A stretch of 64,000 nt of DNA from Streptomyces sp. NBC_01304 (GCF_035975855.1 NZ_CP109055.1:5518001-5582000), one strand, 5' to 3'. Shown: positions 1 to 9,133, counted from the first letter of the stretch. The notes: generated by a model not told the origin, from the sequence alone. Program-made: numbers and translations.

Positions 1-1
1 G

Positions 2-661
2 CTGCGCCGGCTGCGCGTACGCCTGGCCCAGACGGAATCGCCCGCCGACCCCACGCTGCAGATGGACGTGTCGGCGAACGCCCTGCTCAGGATGGTCGCC
101 GACGGCGAGCTGGATGTGGCCTTCGTGCACGAAGTGGAGGGCTGTCCGCTGCGGATGCCGCCCGGACTGCGCCAGCGGGTGCTGATGGAGCGCGAGCCGC
201 AGTTCGTCTCGCTCGCCGTGGACCATCCGGCGGCGCGCGGACGGACCGTGCGTCTCGGGGAGCTGGCCGGGGACCAGTGGATGGTCGACCCGACGGTGGA
301 CGGGGAACGCGAGGCGCTGGTCCGTGTGTTGCGTGCCGCGGGCCTCAACCCCCGTGTGCTGCACGGGGATTACCTCACCGCGGCCACCCTGGTGGCGACC
401 GGCGAGGTGGTCACGGTCTGCCAGCCCACCTCGCGCGCGCGTCCCGACATGGCGATCCGCCCCCTGGAAGGGGATCCCCTTGCCGTACGCCTCCTCCTGG
501 TGGCGCGCGGGACGGCGGACGCCGACGGCAGCCTCGACGGCATCTACGACGACCTGGAGGCCGCCTATTGGGAGGCGGCCCGCGGGGCGGCGGGGTACCG
601 GGAGTGGCTGCTCGGCACGGGCGCAGGCGTCGGCGGGCGGGGTGACGGAAGGGCCGCCTGA
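2..661 (+). CDS. LysR-family transcriptional regulator, C-terminal part (5' end outside window)
   Basis: The reading frame is open from the first bases of the window, so the N-terminal winged-helix DNA-binding domain lies upstream. What is visible is an effector-binding domain of the type II periplasmic-binding fold: the stretch MVADGELDVAFVHE is the typical strand-helix-strand opening of the LysR substrate domain, and DHPAARGRTVRLGELAGDQW corresponds to the usual hinge region. LysR proteins normally bind a small ligand here and control a nearby, often divergent, gene. The target cannot be seen. The tail after about residue 205 is Gly-rich and probably unstructured. Confidence 0.85.
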   Translation: MRRLRVRLAQTESPADPTLQMDVSANALLRMVADGELDVAFVHEVEGCPLRMPPGLRQRVLMEREPQFVSLAVDHPAARGRTVRLGELAGDQWMVDPTVDGEREALVRVLRAAGLNPRVLHGDYLTAATLVATGEVVTVCQPTSRARPDMAIRPLEGDPLAVRLLLVARGTADADGSLDGIYDDLEAAYWEAARGAAGYREWLLGTGAGVGGRGDGRAA

Positions 662-867
662 CCCTCCCCCCTCGGGACCTTTGGCCCGTTATCCACCTTT
701 ACAAATGCGTGCGCCGGATTCGCCCTGATCGTTACATTGCTTACGCATTACCCAAACATGACCCTCGTAGCTTCGTTGTTGTCGCCGCCGCGAAGGGCTG
801 CCGCCGGAGGGCGCGACCACCACTGGCTTTGCAGCCCAACGAAGATCTACGAGGAAGAGCAGACATC
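662..867. other. Intergenic region with promoter of the secreted repeat protein
   Basis: About 206 bases without a gene. The middle part, around 690-770, is unusually AT-rich for this genome and is the likely promoter region of the gene starting at 868. GAGGAAGAG at 851-859 is its ribosome binding site. I see no clear terminator after the LysR gene. Confidence 0.4.
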
Positions 868-1950
868 ATGCGCGCCACCCGCCGTACCCTCCGTACCTCC
901 GTCATCGCCGCCGGTGTCGTCGCCGGTCTGGCCCTCCCGGCCGCGGCCGCGTTCGCCGACTCCCCGACTGTTCCCGACAGCAACAAGGAGCAGGTCCTTC
1001 CGGGCAAGGACGACGCCAAGAAGGACGAGGGCAAGAAGGACGAGACCCCGAAGCCCGGCGGCTGGGAGTCCAAGGGCTCCAAGGACCTGGGCGACGGCTG
1101 GTCCGCCGACGTCTCCGTAAACGCCTCCGCCCGCATGGCCAAGGCCGAGATAGCCCTGAACAAGTCCCTCCAGGGCTCGCTGCAGGCCAACGGCAAGACC
1201 GCCACCGCCAAGATCGGCGAGTACACCTTCACCCTGACCGCCGACGGCCAGGTCTCCAAGAAGAAGACCGGCGGCGAGACCCCGAAGCCCGGCAGCTGGA
1301 AAGACCTCGGCACCAAGGACCTCGGCAACGGCTGGTCCGCCAACGTCTCCGTGAACGCCTCCGCCCGCATGGCCAAGGCCGACATCTACTTCTCGAAGGC
1401 CGGCAAGGGCTCCCTGAAGGCGGTCGACGGCAAGACCGCGACCACCAAGATCGACGGCAACACCTTCACGCTGACCGCCGACGGCCAGATCTCGATGAAG
1501 AAGGGTGAGAAGCCGACCCCCGACGGCCGCACCTTCGTCCGCGAGTACAAGAACATCGGCGGCTCCGGCTTCGACGCCAAGGTCTACAAGGTCAAGGGCG
1601 GCTACGACGCCGAGATGTGGGGCAAGAACCCCGAGGGCAAGTACATCAAGTGGGACACCCTGCAGCAGCGCGGCAACAAGGCCGCGTACGGCGGGCACAA
1701 CGGCGCCCACTTCGTCCTCAACCCCGACGGCACCATGAAGGGCTGGGTCGAGGGCGGCAAGAAGGACCAGCACAAGAAGCCCGTCGCGCCGGTCAAGCCG
1801 GGCACCCCGAAGGGCGGCGTCAAGGCCGGCGCCGAGGGCGTCGGCGCCTCGGACAACACCGAACTGCTCGCCGCCGGCGGCGGCATCGCGGCGGCCGGTG
1901 CCGCGGGCCTCGGCTTCGCGATGCTGCGCCGCGGCCGCGAGCAGGGCTGA
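868..1950 (+). CDS. Secreted, membrane-anchored protein with two near-identical tandem modules
   Basis: 360 residues. A Sec signal peptide occupies about residues 1-31 (basic MRATRRTLRT, hydrophobic core, cleavage near AFADS). A Lys/Asp/Glu-rich linker follows, then two tandem modules starting near residues 64 and 141. They share VSVNASARMAKA followed by E/D-I, and both end in TFTLTADGQ. A third, related but diverged module starts near 219 (REYKNIGGSGFDAKVYKVKGG). The C-terminus is a hydrophobic helix near 332-352 with the basic tail RRGREQG, a cell-surface anchor pattern. No LAxTG sortase motif precedes it, so plain membrane anchoring is more likely than sortase attachment. The start at 868 is set by GAGGAAGAG upstream and by the signal peptide. 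Function unknown. Confidence 0.8.
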   Translation: MRATRRTLRTSVIAAGVVAGLALPAAAAFADSPTVPDSNKEQVLPGKDDAKKDEGKKDETPKPGGWESKGSKDLGDGWSADVSVNASARMAKAEIALNKSLQGSLQANGKTATAKIGEYTFTLTADGQVSKKKTGGETPKPGSWKDLGTKDLGNGWSANVSVNASARMAKADIYFSKAGKGSLKAVDGKTATTKIDGNTFTLTADGQISMKKGEKPTPDGRTFVREYKNIGGSGFDAKVYKVKGGYDAEMWGKNPEGKYIKWDTLQQRGNKAAYGGHNGAHFVLNPDGTMKGWVEGGKKDQHKKPVAPVKPGTPKGGVKAGAEGVGASDNTELLAAGGGIAAAGAAGLGFAMLRRGREQG

Positions 1951-2000
1951 AGCCTGCCGGAACGGTCGGGCCGGCCACGGCTCCCCGGCCATCCGTAGCT

Positions 2001-2041
2001 GAAAGTGGGGCACCCCGACGGCAGGGGGGTGCCCCACTTTC
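2001..2041. terminator. Strong hairpin terminator after the secreted repeat protein
   Basis: Perfect 16-bp stem: GAAAGTGGGGCACCCC at 2001-2016 pairs with 2026-2041, with a 9-nt loop. It sits about 50 bases after the stop of the upstream gene and about 60 before the next start. There is no long T-run, which is normal for Streptomyces terminators. Confidence 0.8.
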
Positions 2042-2098
2042 GCATGTCTCAACTCCCCCTGGAGTCACGGGAGTTGGAGCAATGCGAGGATGGCCCGC

Positions 2099-2710
2099 AT
2101 GACCAAACAGGAACGGGCGGGCCGCACCCGCAGACTCCTCATCGACTCGGCTGCCGTGGAGTTCGCCCGACGCGGCTATGTCGGTACGTCCCTGAACAAG
2201 ATCTGCACCGCCGCCATGGCCACGGTCGGCGCGCTCACCTTCCACTTCCCGGCGAAGAGCACGCTGGCCGAGGCCGTCTGCGCGCAGGGGGCCGAGCTCA
2301 CCCGCAAGGCAGTCGCCGAGGCGAGCGGGGCGGCGGACTCCCCGCTGCGGGGCGTCGTCGACGTGACGCAGGCACTGGCCGGGCTGCTCGACACGGAGCC
2401 CGCGGTCCAGGCGGCGGCCCGGCTCACGCGGGAGCAGCGGGACATCCGGGCGGACTGGTACGACGCCTGGTTCCCCACCGTGCGCGACCTGCTCGACCGG
2501 GCCCATCAGATGGGGCAACTGCGCGGGGACGGGGCCCCGCAGGCGGTGATGGCGCTGGTGGGGTGCCTGGTCGCGGGGTTCGAGGGGGCGGCCATGCGGG
2601 TCGACTACGTCCCGCCGGGGGGCGGGAGTTGGAGCCCGAAGGGGCAGCTCGACGCGATGTGGGACGTGATCCTCCCGGGAGTCGTCACCCCGCCCGGCAC
2701 CTCGTTATGA
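2099..2710 (+). CDS. TetR-family regulator, gamma-butyrolactone-receptor type
   Basis: About 203 residues. The N-terminal helix-turn-helix reads RTRRLLIDSAAVEFARRGY and then GALTFHFPAKSTLAEAV, which is the DNA-recognition segment typical of ScbR/ArpA-like TetR proteins. The C-terminal part has the all-helical ligand domain, including a conserved Trp region (DWYDAWFPTVRDLL). Two starts are possible: ATG 2090, or ATG 2099, which has GAGGA at 2086-2090 at good spacing and is preferred. These regulators normally repress until a butyrolactone or related ligand releases them; some are ligand-free pseudo-receptors, and I cannot tell which this is. No butyrolactone synthase gene is visible. Its 3' end overlaps the opposing TetR gene by six bases. 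Confidence 0.85.
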   Translation: MTKQERAGRTRRLLIDSAAVEFARRGYVGTSLNKICTAAMATVGALTFHFPAKSTLAEAVCAQGAELTRKAVAEASGAADSPLRGVVDVTQALAGLLDTEPAVQAAARLTREQRDIRADWYDAWFPTVRDLLDRAHQMGQLRGDGAPQAVMALVGCLVAGFEGAAMRVDYVPPGGGSWSPKGQLDAMWDVILPGVVTPPGTSL

Positions 2711-3337
2711 CGGAGCCCCGTGCCACTCCGGCCGCCACACCCCGGGATCGAGCACGATGCGCTCCGCGACCTCCGCGCTCGCCACGATGCCCGGCAGCAG
2801 GAAGTGCCACAGGCGCGCGATCCGCTGCGGCAGGTCCGCGCGGGCGCCGACGATCTGGGAGTAGAGCTGGGTGCCCGTGAAACAGGCCGCCAGATGCTCG
2901 ACCAGCTCGCCCAGATCCACATCTGCCACCAAGTCACCCTTTTCACGGGCGACTTCAAGACACTCGATCATCGTCCGCTTCCAGTCCGCGTACAAGGTGT
3001 CGTCCTGCAACTGGAAGGCGCTCTGCTCGATGACGAGCCGCACCCCGGCCCGCAGCATCGGGTCGTACTGCAACGCCCACGACCAACTCAGCGTGATGTC
3101 CACGAGGCGCTGCAGGCCCTCGGAGCGGAGGAACGGCAAGATCATGTCCGGCTGGGCGTCCAGGACAGCCTGCGCGAGCTCCCCTTTGGTCTTGAAGTGG
3201 AAGTAGATGGCACCCATGGTCGTCCCGGCCCGCTGACCGATCCGCTTCATGCTGGCGCCGGCGAACCCCGCCTCGTCGAATACCTCGGCCGCTGCCAGGA
3301 TGACCTTCTCGCGGGTCTTCACCGCACGCGCCTGCAT
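2705..3337 (-). CDS. TetR-family regulator, ScbR/ArpA-like gamma-butyrolactone receptor homologue
   Basis: 210 residues. VKTREKVILAAAEVFDEAGF and MGAIYFHFKTKGELAQAVLD form the N-terminal helix-turn-helix. YFHF-x-K-x-ELA is close to the consensus of butyrolactone receptors. The ligand domain carries WSWALQYDPMLRAGVRLVIE and a conserved Trp in LYADWKRT. The start at 3337 is chosen because it matches the family length; the frame is open for 53 further codons upstream, but those residues (RAGRDSLRGAPARR...) look non-coding. It is convergent with the other TetR gene, and the two stop codons interlock within six bases. The homologous pair may act on shared or competing targets. Confidence 0.88.
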   Translation of the reverse strand: MQARAVKTREKVILAAAEVFDEAGFAGASMKRIGQRAGTTMGAIYFHFKTKGELAQAVLDAQPDMILPFLRSEGLQRLVDITLSWSWALQYDPMLRAGVRLVIEQSAFQLQDDTLYADWKRTMIECLEVAREKGDLVADVDLGELVEHLAACFTGTQLYSQIVGARADLPQRIARLWHFLLPGIVASAEVAERIVLDPGVWRPEWHGAPS

Positions 3338-3386
3338 CACCTTGGAAACCCCCAACTCCTTGCAATCCCCGTCGATTTCGCGCCAC

Positions 3387-3407
3387 GTTCCAAAATCATC
3401 CTGGAAC
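3387..3407. promoter_or_regulatory. Candidate operator: GTTCC-N11-GGAAC inverted repeat upstream of the TetR gene
   Basis: GTTCC at 3387-3391 and GGAAC at 3403-3407 face each other about 50 bases upstream of the TetR start at 3337. Butyrolactone receptors usually autoregulate through inverted-repeat operators of about 20-25 bp near their own promoter, so position and size fit. The arms are short and do not match a published ARE consensus closely. Confidence 0.3.
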
Positions 3408-3499
3408 CGCTCGGCGAAGAAAGCGAGTGGGACAACGCGGCGGGCCGGGGCTCCCCGAAGGGAATCCCGGCCCGCTCGACGTGCTGGATCAGTCAATGG

Positions 3500-5560
3500 C
3501 TAGACGCCGATGTCTGAACCGTCCTTGCGCCACACGGACACGACGGCCGGACGAACGATCTTGCCAGGTCCGTCCGGCCACACCGACGCCGGCTTCTCGA
3601 CGGACGCCCCGTCGAGCTCGCCCGGGTGCTGCACCGACACCAGGACGCGACGGTCCTGGACCAGCGGGCCACAGGTCTCGGCGCCCTTCGGGACGGTGAG
3701 GAACTGCTTCAGCTCACCACGCCGCTTGCCGGACGTCGCGACGCCGAACAGGCCGTCGTGGTTGCCGAGTTGGTTGCCGTCCGTGGAGATCCACAGGTTG
3801 CCGTGCGGGTCGAAGGCCACGTTGTCCGGGCAGGAGATGGGGCTGACCTGGTCCTTGGGGAAGCCCGCGAAGTACGTCGCCGGGTCGTTCGGGTCGCCCG
3901 CCACCAGGAAGAGCAGCCACCCGAACTTCGTCGACGCCGGGTTGTTGCGGTGCTCGGTCAGCTCCAGGATCTGGCCGTGCTTGTTCAGGTTGCGCGGGTT
4001 GGCCTCGTCGGCAGGGGCCTTGCCGGTCTTGCCGCGGTCCGCGTTGTTGGTCAGGGCGACATACACCTTGCCGGTGCGCGGCGAGGGCTCGATGTCCTCG
4101 GGGCGGTCCATCTTGGTGGCGCCGACCTTGTCACCGGCCAGGCGCGTGAAGACGAAGACCTCTTCGGCCGTCATGCCCTCGACGTGCGACTCGGCGCCGT
4201 CCGCGGTGGCGGTGGCAAGGGGCAGCCACTGGCCGCTGCCGTCGAACTCGCCGTCGACCGGCAGGGCGCCCGAGCCGTCGATCTGCCCGGCCGGGGAGTC
4301 ACCGGTGAGCTTGGCGACGTACAGCGTGCCCTCGTCGAGGAGGGTCAGGTTGTGCTCGCGCGCCCAGCGGGAGTTGCCCTTGCGCATGCGCTTGCTGGAG
4401 ACGAACTTGTAGAAGTAGTCGAAGCGCTCGTCGTCACCGCTGTAGACGACCGGGCGGCCGTCGTCGGTGAGGCGGATGGTGGCGCCCTCGTGCTTGAAGC
4501 GGCCGATCGCGGTGTGCTTGATCGGGGTCGAGTCCGGGTCGTACGGGTCGAGTTCGACGACGTACCCGAAACGGTGCACCTCGTTGGGCTCCTGGGCGAC
4601 GTCGAACCGCTTGTCGAACCGCTCCCACTTGCGCTCGGAGGCGCCTGTGCCGATGCCGTAGCGCTTGTCCGTGGCGCTGGAGGAGTTGGCGAAGTACTGG
4701 TTGAAGTTCTCCTCGCCGTGCAGCGTGGTGCCCCACGGGGTCGTACCGCCCGAGCAGTTGTTGAGGGTGCCGAGCACCTTGGTGCCGGTCGGGTCGACGG
4801 AGGTCTTCACCAGGTCGGAGCCCGCGACCGGGCCCTGCAGCCGGAACTCGGTGGTCGCGGTGACGCGGCGGTTGAGGCGGTGACGGCGAACGGGCCTGAG
4901 CGCGCCCGTCTTACGGTCCTCCTCCACCACGACGACACCGAGGCCGTGCGCGGCCCAGGCGATCTCGGCCTGCTCACGGGTCGGGTTCGCCGGGTCGTAG
5001 CCGCGGAACATCAGGACCTCGTCCGTGTACTCGTGGTTGGCCACGAGAAGCTGACGGCCGTGGCCGAGCGGGAGCAGGGAGAGGAAGTCGTTGTTGTAGC
5101 CGAACTGGCCGGCCTGGGCCTTCGCCGTCTGGTTCTCCGGGTCGAAGTCCGGGGTGCCGGGCAGGATCGGCTCGCCCCAGCGGATCACCACGTTCTGGCC
5201 GTAGCCCTCGGGGATCGTGACCTGGTCCGCGGTGTTGGGCGCGACGGCCTGGAAGCGCAGGCCGCGCGCTGCCTTGCGGGCCTGGTCGGCCTTGGTGGTG
5301 TCCCCGGCGGCGACGGCGTTGCCGTCCTGGCCGAGCACGATCCCGGTACCGGCGGCCGCGGCCACCGTGACGACGGCGGCGGCACGCATCATCGTGCGGC
5401 GGCTCACGGCACTGGCGATGACATCGCCGACGTATTCGTTGTCGCTGGTGTTCGGCACCTCGTGGAAGCAGGCGTCACCGCAGCGGTAGCGGCAGGTCAG
5501 CGCGGAGCGTCCGCCCTGGTGCGGGGTGTTCTTGGTGATGAGCGGCAGCAGTTTGCGCAC
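3500..5560 (-). CDS. PhoX-family (DUF839) secreted phosphatase, Tat-exported
   Basis: 686 residues from GTG 5560, with GGGAGA six bases upstream. The N-terminus has a conserved Cys cluster (CRYRCGDAC) and then a twin-arginine signal: SRRTMMRAAAV near residues 53-63 followed by an Ala/Val-rich segment. The body is the PhoX/DUF839 beta-propeller: NHEYTDE, NNCSGGTTPWGT (the Cys that co-ordinates iron in characterised PhoX enzymes), RPEDIEP and a final DGPGK region. PhoX enzymes are Ca/Fe-dependent monoesterases that release phosphate outside the cell. A PHO box lies about 125 bases upstream, so phosphate-starvation control by PhoP is very likely. Streptomyces carry several DUF839 paralogues, so the exact substrate is open. 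Confidence 0.9.
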   Translation of the reverse strand: MRKLLPLITKNTPHQGGRSALTCRYRCGDACFHEVPNTSDNEYVGDVIASAVSRRTMMRAAAVVTVAAAAGTGIVLGQDGNAVAAGDTTKADQARKAARGLRFQAVAPNTADQVTIPEGYGQNVVIRWGEPILPGTPDFDPENQTAKAQAGQFGYNNDFLSLLPLGHGRQLLVANHEYTDEVLMFRGYDPANPTREQAEIAWAAHGLGVVVVEEDRKTGALRPVRRHRLNRRVTATTEFRLQGPVAGSDLVKTSVDPTGTKVLGTLNNCSGGTTPWGTTLHGEENFNQYFANSSSATDKRYGIGTGASERKWERFDKRFDVAQEPNEVHRFGYVVELDPYDPDSTPIKHTAIGRFKHEGATIRLTDDGRPVVYSGDDERFDYFYKFVSSKRMRKGNSRWAREHNLTLLDEGTLYVAKLTGDSPAGQIDGSGALPVDGEFDGSGQWLPLATATADGAESHVEGMTAEEVFVFTRLAGDKVGATKMDRPEDIEPSPRTGKVYVALTNNADRGKTGKAPADEANPRNLNKHGQILELTEHRNNPASTKFGWLLFLVAGDPNDPATYFAGFPKDQVSPISCPDNVAFDPHGNLWISTDGNQLGNHDGLFGVATSGKRRGELKQFLTVPKGAETCGPLVQDRRVLVSVQHPGELDGASVEKPASVWPDGPGKIVRPAVVSVWRKDGSDIGV

Positions 5561-5683
5561 GGTTTCTCCCCTGAGCCGGATTGGCCCTGTTTCGGCGCGC
5601 CCTGCGCCGACACGGTGTCGGATCTTTCGGATCTGTTTCCGGCGTGACGCTAGGGGCGGTCGGCTGAGCTGCGGGGGCCGCGA

Positions 5684-5701
5684 GGTGAACGGAGGGTGAA
5701 C
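5684..5701 (-). promoter_or_regulatory. PHO box (PhoP binding site) for the PhoX-type phosphatase
   Basis: On the minus strand GTTCACC occurs twice, at 5701-5695 and 5690-5684, 11 bases apart. This is the direct-repeat-unit structure of the Streptomyces PHO box (two GTTCACC units with 11-bp periodicity). A plausible -10, TAGCGT, lies downstream on the minus strand at 5652-5647, and the phosphatase GTG is at 5560. Match and gene content reinforce each other. Confidence 0.88.
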
Positions 5702-5832
5702 CTGCGTCGGCGGGCCGGGAGTTGACACCGGCTTTGGGTTGGGCGGGTGATCGGCGGGCGGGGTCCTGCCTACCCTGCCGAAGATCGCTTCAAGGCCCGG
5801 CTAACCTTACGTGTCCGCCCTGGCCAGGGGTT

Positions 5833-5995
5833 GGCGCCTGCCGTTGGGTTCGGGCCGGAAGGCCCGCGGCGTCTGGTGCGTGCGATCGCAAGGCGCCGAG
5901 GCGTCCTCGTAGCGGAGCTACTAGGGCGCCTCGGCAACGCCGCGAGCGTGCGTGCCAGACGCTGCGGGCCCGGCCCGAACCCAACGGCAGGCGCC
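5833..5995. repeat. 163-nt near-perfect inverted repeat (MITE-like or long-hairpin element)
   Basis: The outer 26 bases of each arm are perfect complements (5833-5858 with 5970-5995, beginning GGCGCCTGCC and ending GGCAGGCGCC). The inner arms keep pairing with a few mismatches, through GCCGAGGCG/CGCCTCGGC to a small GTAGC-GGA-GCTAC tip. The whole element can fold into one hairpin of about 75 bp. It ends 32 bases before the VWA gene start and so would lie in its 5' leader or act as a terminator or insulator between the divergent genes. No target-site duplication is evident. Confidence 0.85.
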
Positions 5996-6027
5996 TAAGG
6001 AATCAACTCACGCGAAGGGTTGCGCAC

Positions 6028-7266
6028 ATGGGCATTCTGGATCGCCTGCGGAGCGTTTTTGGGCGCGGCAAGGCTGCGGCTGCCGTGCCGGAAGCTAGGC
6101 AGGAGGTGGCGGAGCCCGCCGAGGTCGAGGCCGAGGCTGCGCCTTCCGTGCCGGCGCAGGCCAAGGAGACCCTGCGGGAGTCGGAGGTCACGGTGCCGGC
6201 GCCGGCCGCCGAGCCCTCGCCTTCGGCGGTGGACGAGCTGGTTTCTGCCGCCTTCGACAATCCGTCGTTGAGTACGGTGCCGAAGCCTGCGGGGCCTGTG
6301 AAGGTCGAGCCCGACCCGCTTGAGGTTGCGGCTGCCGTCGAGGCGGAGGAGGTCGTCGCCGAGGCGAGCCCCGAGCCGGTCGAGGTTGCGGCCGAGGTCG
6401 AGCCCGTGGAGGTCGCGGTCGAGGCAGACCCCGAGCCCGTCGCGGTGGCGACTGAGGCCGAGCCCGTGGAGGTCGACGAGCCGGTCGAGGTTGCGACCCA
6501 GCCCGAAGAGGTTGTCGTCGAGGCGGACCCCGAGCCCGTCGCGGCCGAGGTCGAGCCCGTCGCGGCAGCGGTGCCCGCCGGAAAGCCCGCCCACACCCTC
6601 GCCAAGATCAAGAACAAGGCCCCCGCCCTCGTGGCCGCCTACAAGGCTGCCGGGGCCCAGCTGAAGAAGCGCGGCATCACCGGGGTGCGGGCCGACCTGT
6701 ATCTCGTGCTCGACCGGTCCGGATCGATGCGGCCGTACTTCAAGGACGGCAGCGCGCAGAACCTGGGCGAGCAGGTGCTCGCCCTCGCCGCGCACACCGA
6801 CGAGGACGCGACCGTGAACGTCGTGTTCTTCTCCACCGAGCTCGACGGCACCGGCACCCTCACGCTCGACGAGCACGAGGGACGTATCGACGAACTGCAC
6901 GCCGGACTCGGACGGATGGGGCGGACCAACTACGACACCGCCATCGCCGAGGTCGTCGCGCTGCACGAGAAGTCGGGCAACGCCGACCGTCCCGCGCTCG
7001 TCGTCTTCCAGACCGACGGTGCGCCGGAGTCCAAGACCGCCGCCACCCAGGCCCTCAAGGACGCGGCGAAGCACCACATCTTCTGGCAGTTCGTGGCCTT
7101 CGGCGAGCACGAGGCCAAGGCCTTCGACTACCTCCGCAAGCTCGACGCGGACGAGAGCGTCGACAACGCCGCCTTCTTCCACGCCGGCCCCGTCCCCAAC
7201 GAGCTGACCGACGCCGAGCTGTACGAAGGCCTGCTCGGCGGCTGCCCCGCCTGGCTCAGCAAGTAG
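6028..7266 (+). CDS. VWA-domain protein with long acidic linker (TerF-like)
   Basis: 412 residues. It begins with a short amphipathic basic segment ([15 protein letters not shown]), which may contact membrane or nucleic acid. A low-complexity Glu/Val/Pro/Ala region follows to about residue 185. The C-terminal half is a von Willebrand factor A domain: the metal-binding MIDAS motif DRSGS sits in [12 protein letters not shown], followed by GRTNYDTAI and VFQTDG. This arrangement resembles TerF-like proteins of the tellurite/stress (Ter) group, which act in the cytoplasm, possibly as metal-dependent scaffolds. No other ter gene lies nearby. GAAGGG at 6014-6019 supports the ATG at 6028. The linker DNA is internally repetitive. 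Confidence 0.85.
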   Translation: MGILDRLRSVFGRGKAAAAVPEARQEVAEPAEVEAEAAPSVPAQAKETLRESEVTVPAPAAEPSPSAVDELVSAAFDNPSLSTVPKPAGPVKVEPDPLEVAAAVEAEEVVAEASPEPVEVAAEVEPVEVAVEADPEPVAVATEAEPVEVDEPVEVATQPEEVVVEADPEPVAAEVEPVAAAVPAGKPAHTLAKIKNKAPALVAAYKAAGAQLKKRGITGVRADLYLVLDRSGSMRPYFKDGSAQNLGEQVLALAAHTDEDATVNVVFFSTELDGTGTLTLDEHEGRIDELHAGLGRMGRTNYDTAIAEVVALHEKSGNADRPALVVFQTDGAPESKTAATQALKDAAKHHIFWQFVAFGEHEAKAFDYLRKLDADESVDNAAFFHAGPVPNELTDAELYEGLLGGCPAWLSK

Positions 7267-7279
7267 GAATCCCGCCTGT

Positions 7280-7323
7280 GAGGGCCCCGTCTCAGCCCCC
7301 GGAAAACCCGAGCTGGGGCCCTC
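7280..7323 (+). terminator. Hairpin terminator after the VWA gene
   Basis: GAGGGCCCC (7280-7288) pairs with GGGGCCCTC (7315-7323) around an inner partial stem, 13 bases past the VWA stop and before metG. Confidence 0.7.
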
Positions 7324-7413
7324 AAGAGGTCGGATACGCTAATGAGGTTCCGTAGACGCCCAGTGCCTGAACTGACCGCGTCACTCCTCGTAGCGACTTG
7401 GGAGCAGCCTGTA

Positions 7414-9132
7414 ATGGCTCGACACCTCATCACCAGCGCCCTTCCGTACATCAACGGGATCAAGCACCTGGGCAACATGGTGGGGTCCATGCTCCCGGCG
7501 GACGTGTACGCCAGGTACCTCCGCCAGACCGGCCACGAAGTCCTCTACATCTGCGCCACCGACGAGCACGGCACCCCCGCCGAGCTCGCCGCGAAGGAGC
7601 AGGGCCTGCCGGTCGCGGAGTTCTGCGCCCAGGCGCACGACGCCCAGAAGGCGGTCTACGACGGCTTCCAGCTGGCCTTCGACTACTTCGGCCGCAGCTC
7701 CTCGCCGCAGAACGCCGAGCTGACCCAGCACTTCGCGCGCAAGCTGAACGAGAACGGCTTCATCGAAGAGCGCGCGATCCGCCAGGTGTACTCGCCGGCC
7801 GACGGCCGCTTCCTCCCCGACCGCTACGTCGAGGGCACCTGCCCGCACTGCGGCTACGACAAGGCGCGCGGCGACCAGTGCGAGAACTGCACCCGCGTCC
7901 TGGACCCGACGGACCTGATCAACCCGCGCTCGGCGATCTCCGGCTCCACCGAACTCGAAGTGCGCGAGACGAAGCACCTCTTCCTCCTCCAGTCGAAGCT
8001 GCAGGTCGAGGTCGAGGCCTGGGTCGCCCAGCACGAGGAGGAGTGGCCGCAGCTCGCCTCCTCCATCGCCCGCAAGTGGCTGACCGAGGGCCTGCACGAC
8101 CGCGCGATCACCCGCGACCTGGAGTGGGGCGTCCCCGTCCCGGCCGACACCTGGCCCGAACTGGCCGCCGAGGGCAAGGTCTTCTACGTCTGGTTCGACG
8201 CCCCGATCGAGTACATCGGCGCGACGAAGGAGTGGGCGGACGCGACGGGCGGCGACTGGAAGTCGTGGTGGTACGAGGCGGACAAGGGCGACAACCCGGT
8301 CCGCTACACGGAGTTCATGGCGAAGGACAACGTCCCCTTCCACACGGTCATGTTCCCGGCCACGGAGCTCGGCGTACGCGAGCCGTGGAAGATGGTCGAC
8401 TACGTCAAGGCCTTCAACTGGCTGACGTACTACGGCGGAAAGTTCTCCACGTCCCAGAAGCGCGGCGTCTTCACCGACCAGGCCCTTGAGATCCTGCCGG
8501 CCGACTACTGGCGCTACTTCCTCATCGCCAACGCCCCCGAGTCCGACGACTCGTCCTTCACGTGGGAGCACTTCACGGCGACGGTGAACAAGGACCTGGC
8601 GGACACGCTGGGCAACTTCGTGAACCGCGTACTGTCCTTCTCTCGCAAGCGCTTCGGCGAGGAGGTCCCGGCGGGCGCGGAGGCCGGCGAGGCGGAGACG
8701 AAGCTGGGCGAGGAGATCGCGGGTCTGCTCTCCGAGTACGAAACCCAGATGGAGGCCCTCCAGTTCCGCAAGGCGGCGGCCGCGCTGCGCGCCCTGTGGT
8801 CGGCGGGCAACTCCTACCTGGAGGAGAAGGCCCCCTGGCTGGAGATCAAGACCGACCCGGAGGCCGCGGCGCTGACCCTCCGGACCGCGATGAACCTGAT
8901 CCACCTCTACTCGGTGGTGTCGGAGCCCTTCATCCCGACCTCGGCGGCGGCGATGCGCTCCGCCTTCCAGCTGGCCGACGACACCGCGACCTGGGTCACG
9001 GCGGACGAGGCCCGCACCCTGAACTTCGTCCCGGCAGGCACCCCGTTCACGGTGCCGCCGGTGCTCTTCGCGAAGATCCAGGACGAGGACCTGGAGTCGT
9101 ACAAGGAGCGGTTCGGCGGGGCGCCGGAGTAG
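7414..9132 (+). CDS. metG: Methionyl-tRNA synthetase
   Basis: 572 residues. Class I synthetase that charges tRNA-Met in the cytoplasm. The HIGH signature appears as [11 protein letters not shown] near residues 10-20. A zinc knuckle with [17 protein letters not shown] is near 145-165, and the KMSKS loop appears as KFSTSQKRG near 345. An anticodon-binding helical domain follows. There is no C-terminal EMAP-like tRNA-binding domain, as is usual in many actinobacterial forms. GGAG nine bases upstream fixes ATG 7414; the frame stays open upstream but without conserved residues. The stop codon lies one base from the stop of the convergent DUF397 gene. Confidence 0.97.
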   Translation: MARHLITSALPYINGIKHLGNMVGSMLPADVYARYLRQTGHEVLYICATDEHGTPAELAAKEQGLPVAEFCAQAHDAQKAVYDGFQLAFDYFGRSSSPQNAELTQHFARKLNENGFIEERAIRQVYSPADGRFLPDRYVEGTCPHCGYDKARGDQCENCTRVLDPTDLINPRSAISGSTELEVRETKHLFLLQSKLQVEVEAWVAQHEEEWPQLASSIARKWLTEGLHDRAITRDLEWGVPVPADTWPELAAEGKVFYVWFDAPIEYIGATKEWADATGGDWKSWWYEADKGDNPVRYTEFMAKDNVPFHTVMFPATELGVREPWKMVDYVKAFNWLTYYGGKFSTSQKRGVFTDQALEILPADYWRYFLIANAPESDDSSFTWEHFTATVNKDLADTLGNFVNRVLSFSRKRFGEEVPAGAEAGEAETKLGEEIAGLLSEYETQMEALQFRKAAAALRALWSAGNSYLEEKAPWLEIKTDPEAAALTLRTAMNLIHLYSVVSEPFIPTSAAAMRSAFQLADDTATWVTADEARTLNFVPAGTPFTVPPVLFAKIQDEDLESYKERFGGAPE

Positions 9133-9133
9133 T

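Larger units (their letters stand above)
5561..6027. other. 467-base intergenic region: PHO-type promoter and long hairpin element
   Basis: No gene is supported here. The left part holds the phosphatase leader and PHO box (minus strand). The right part is taken up by a 163-nt inverted repeat. The VWA gene starts just after it with GAAGGG at 6014-6019 as ribosome binding site. Confidence 0.7.

Noticed and set aside
5722..5727. TTGACA resembling a -35 box for the VWA gene
   Set aside because: No suitable -10 at 16-19 bases; next TACCCT is more than 40 bases away.
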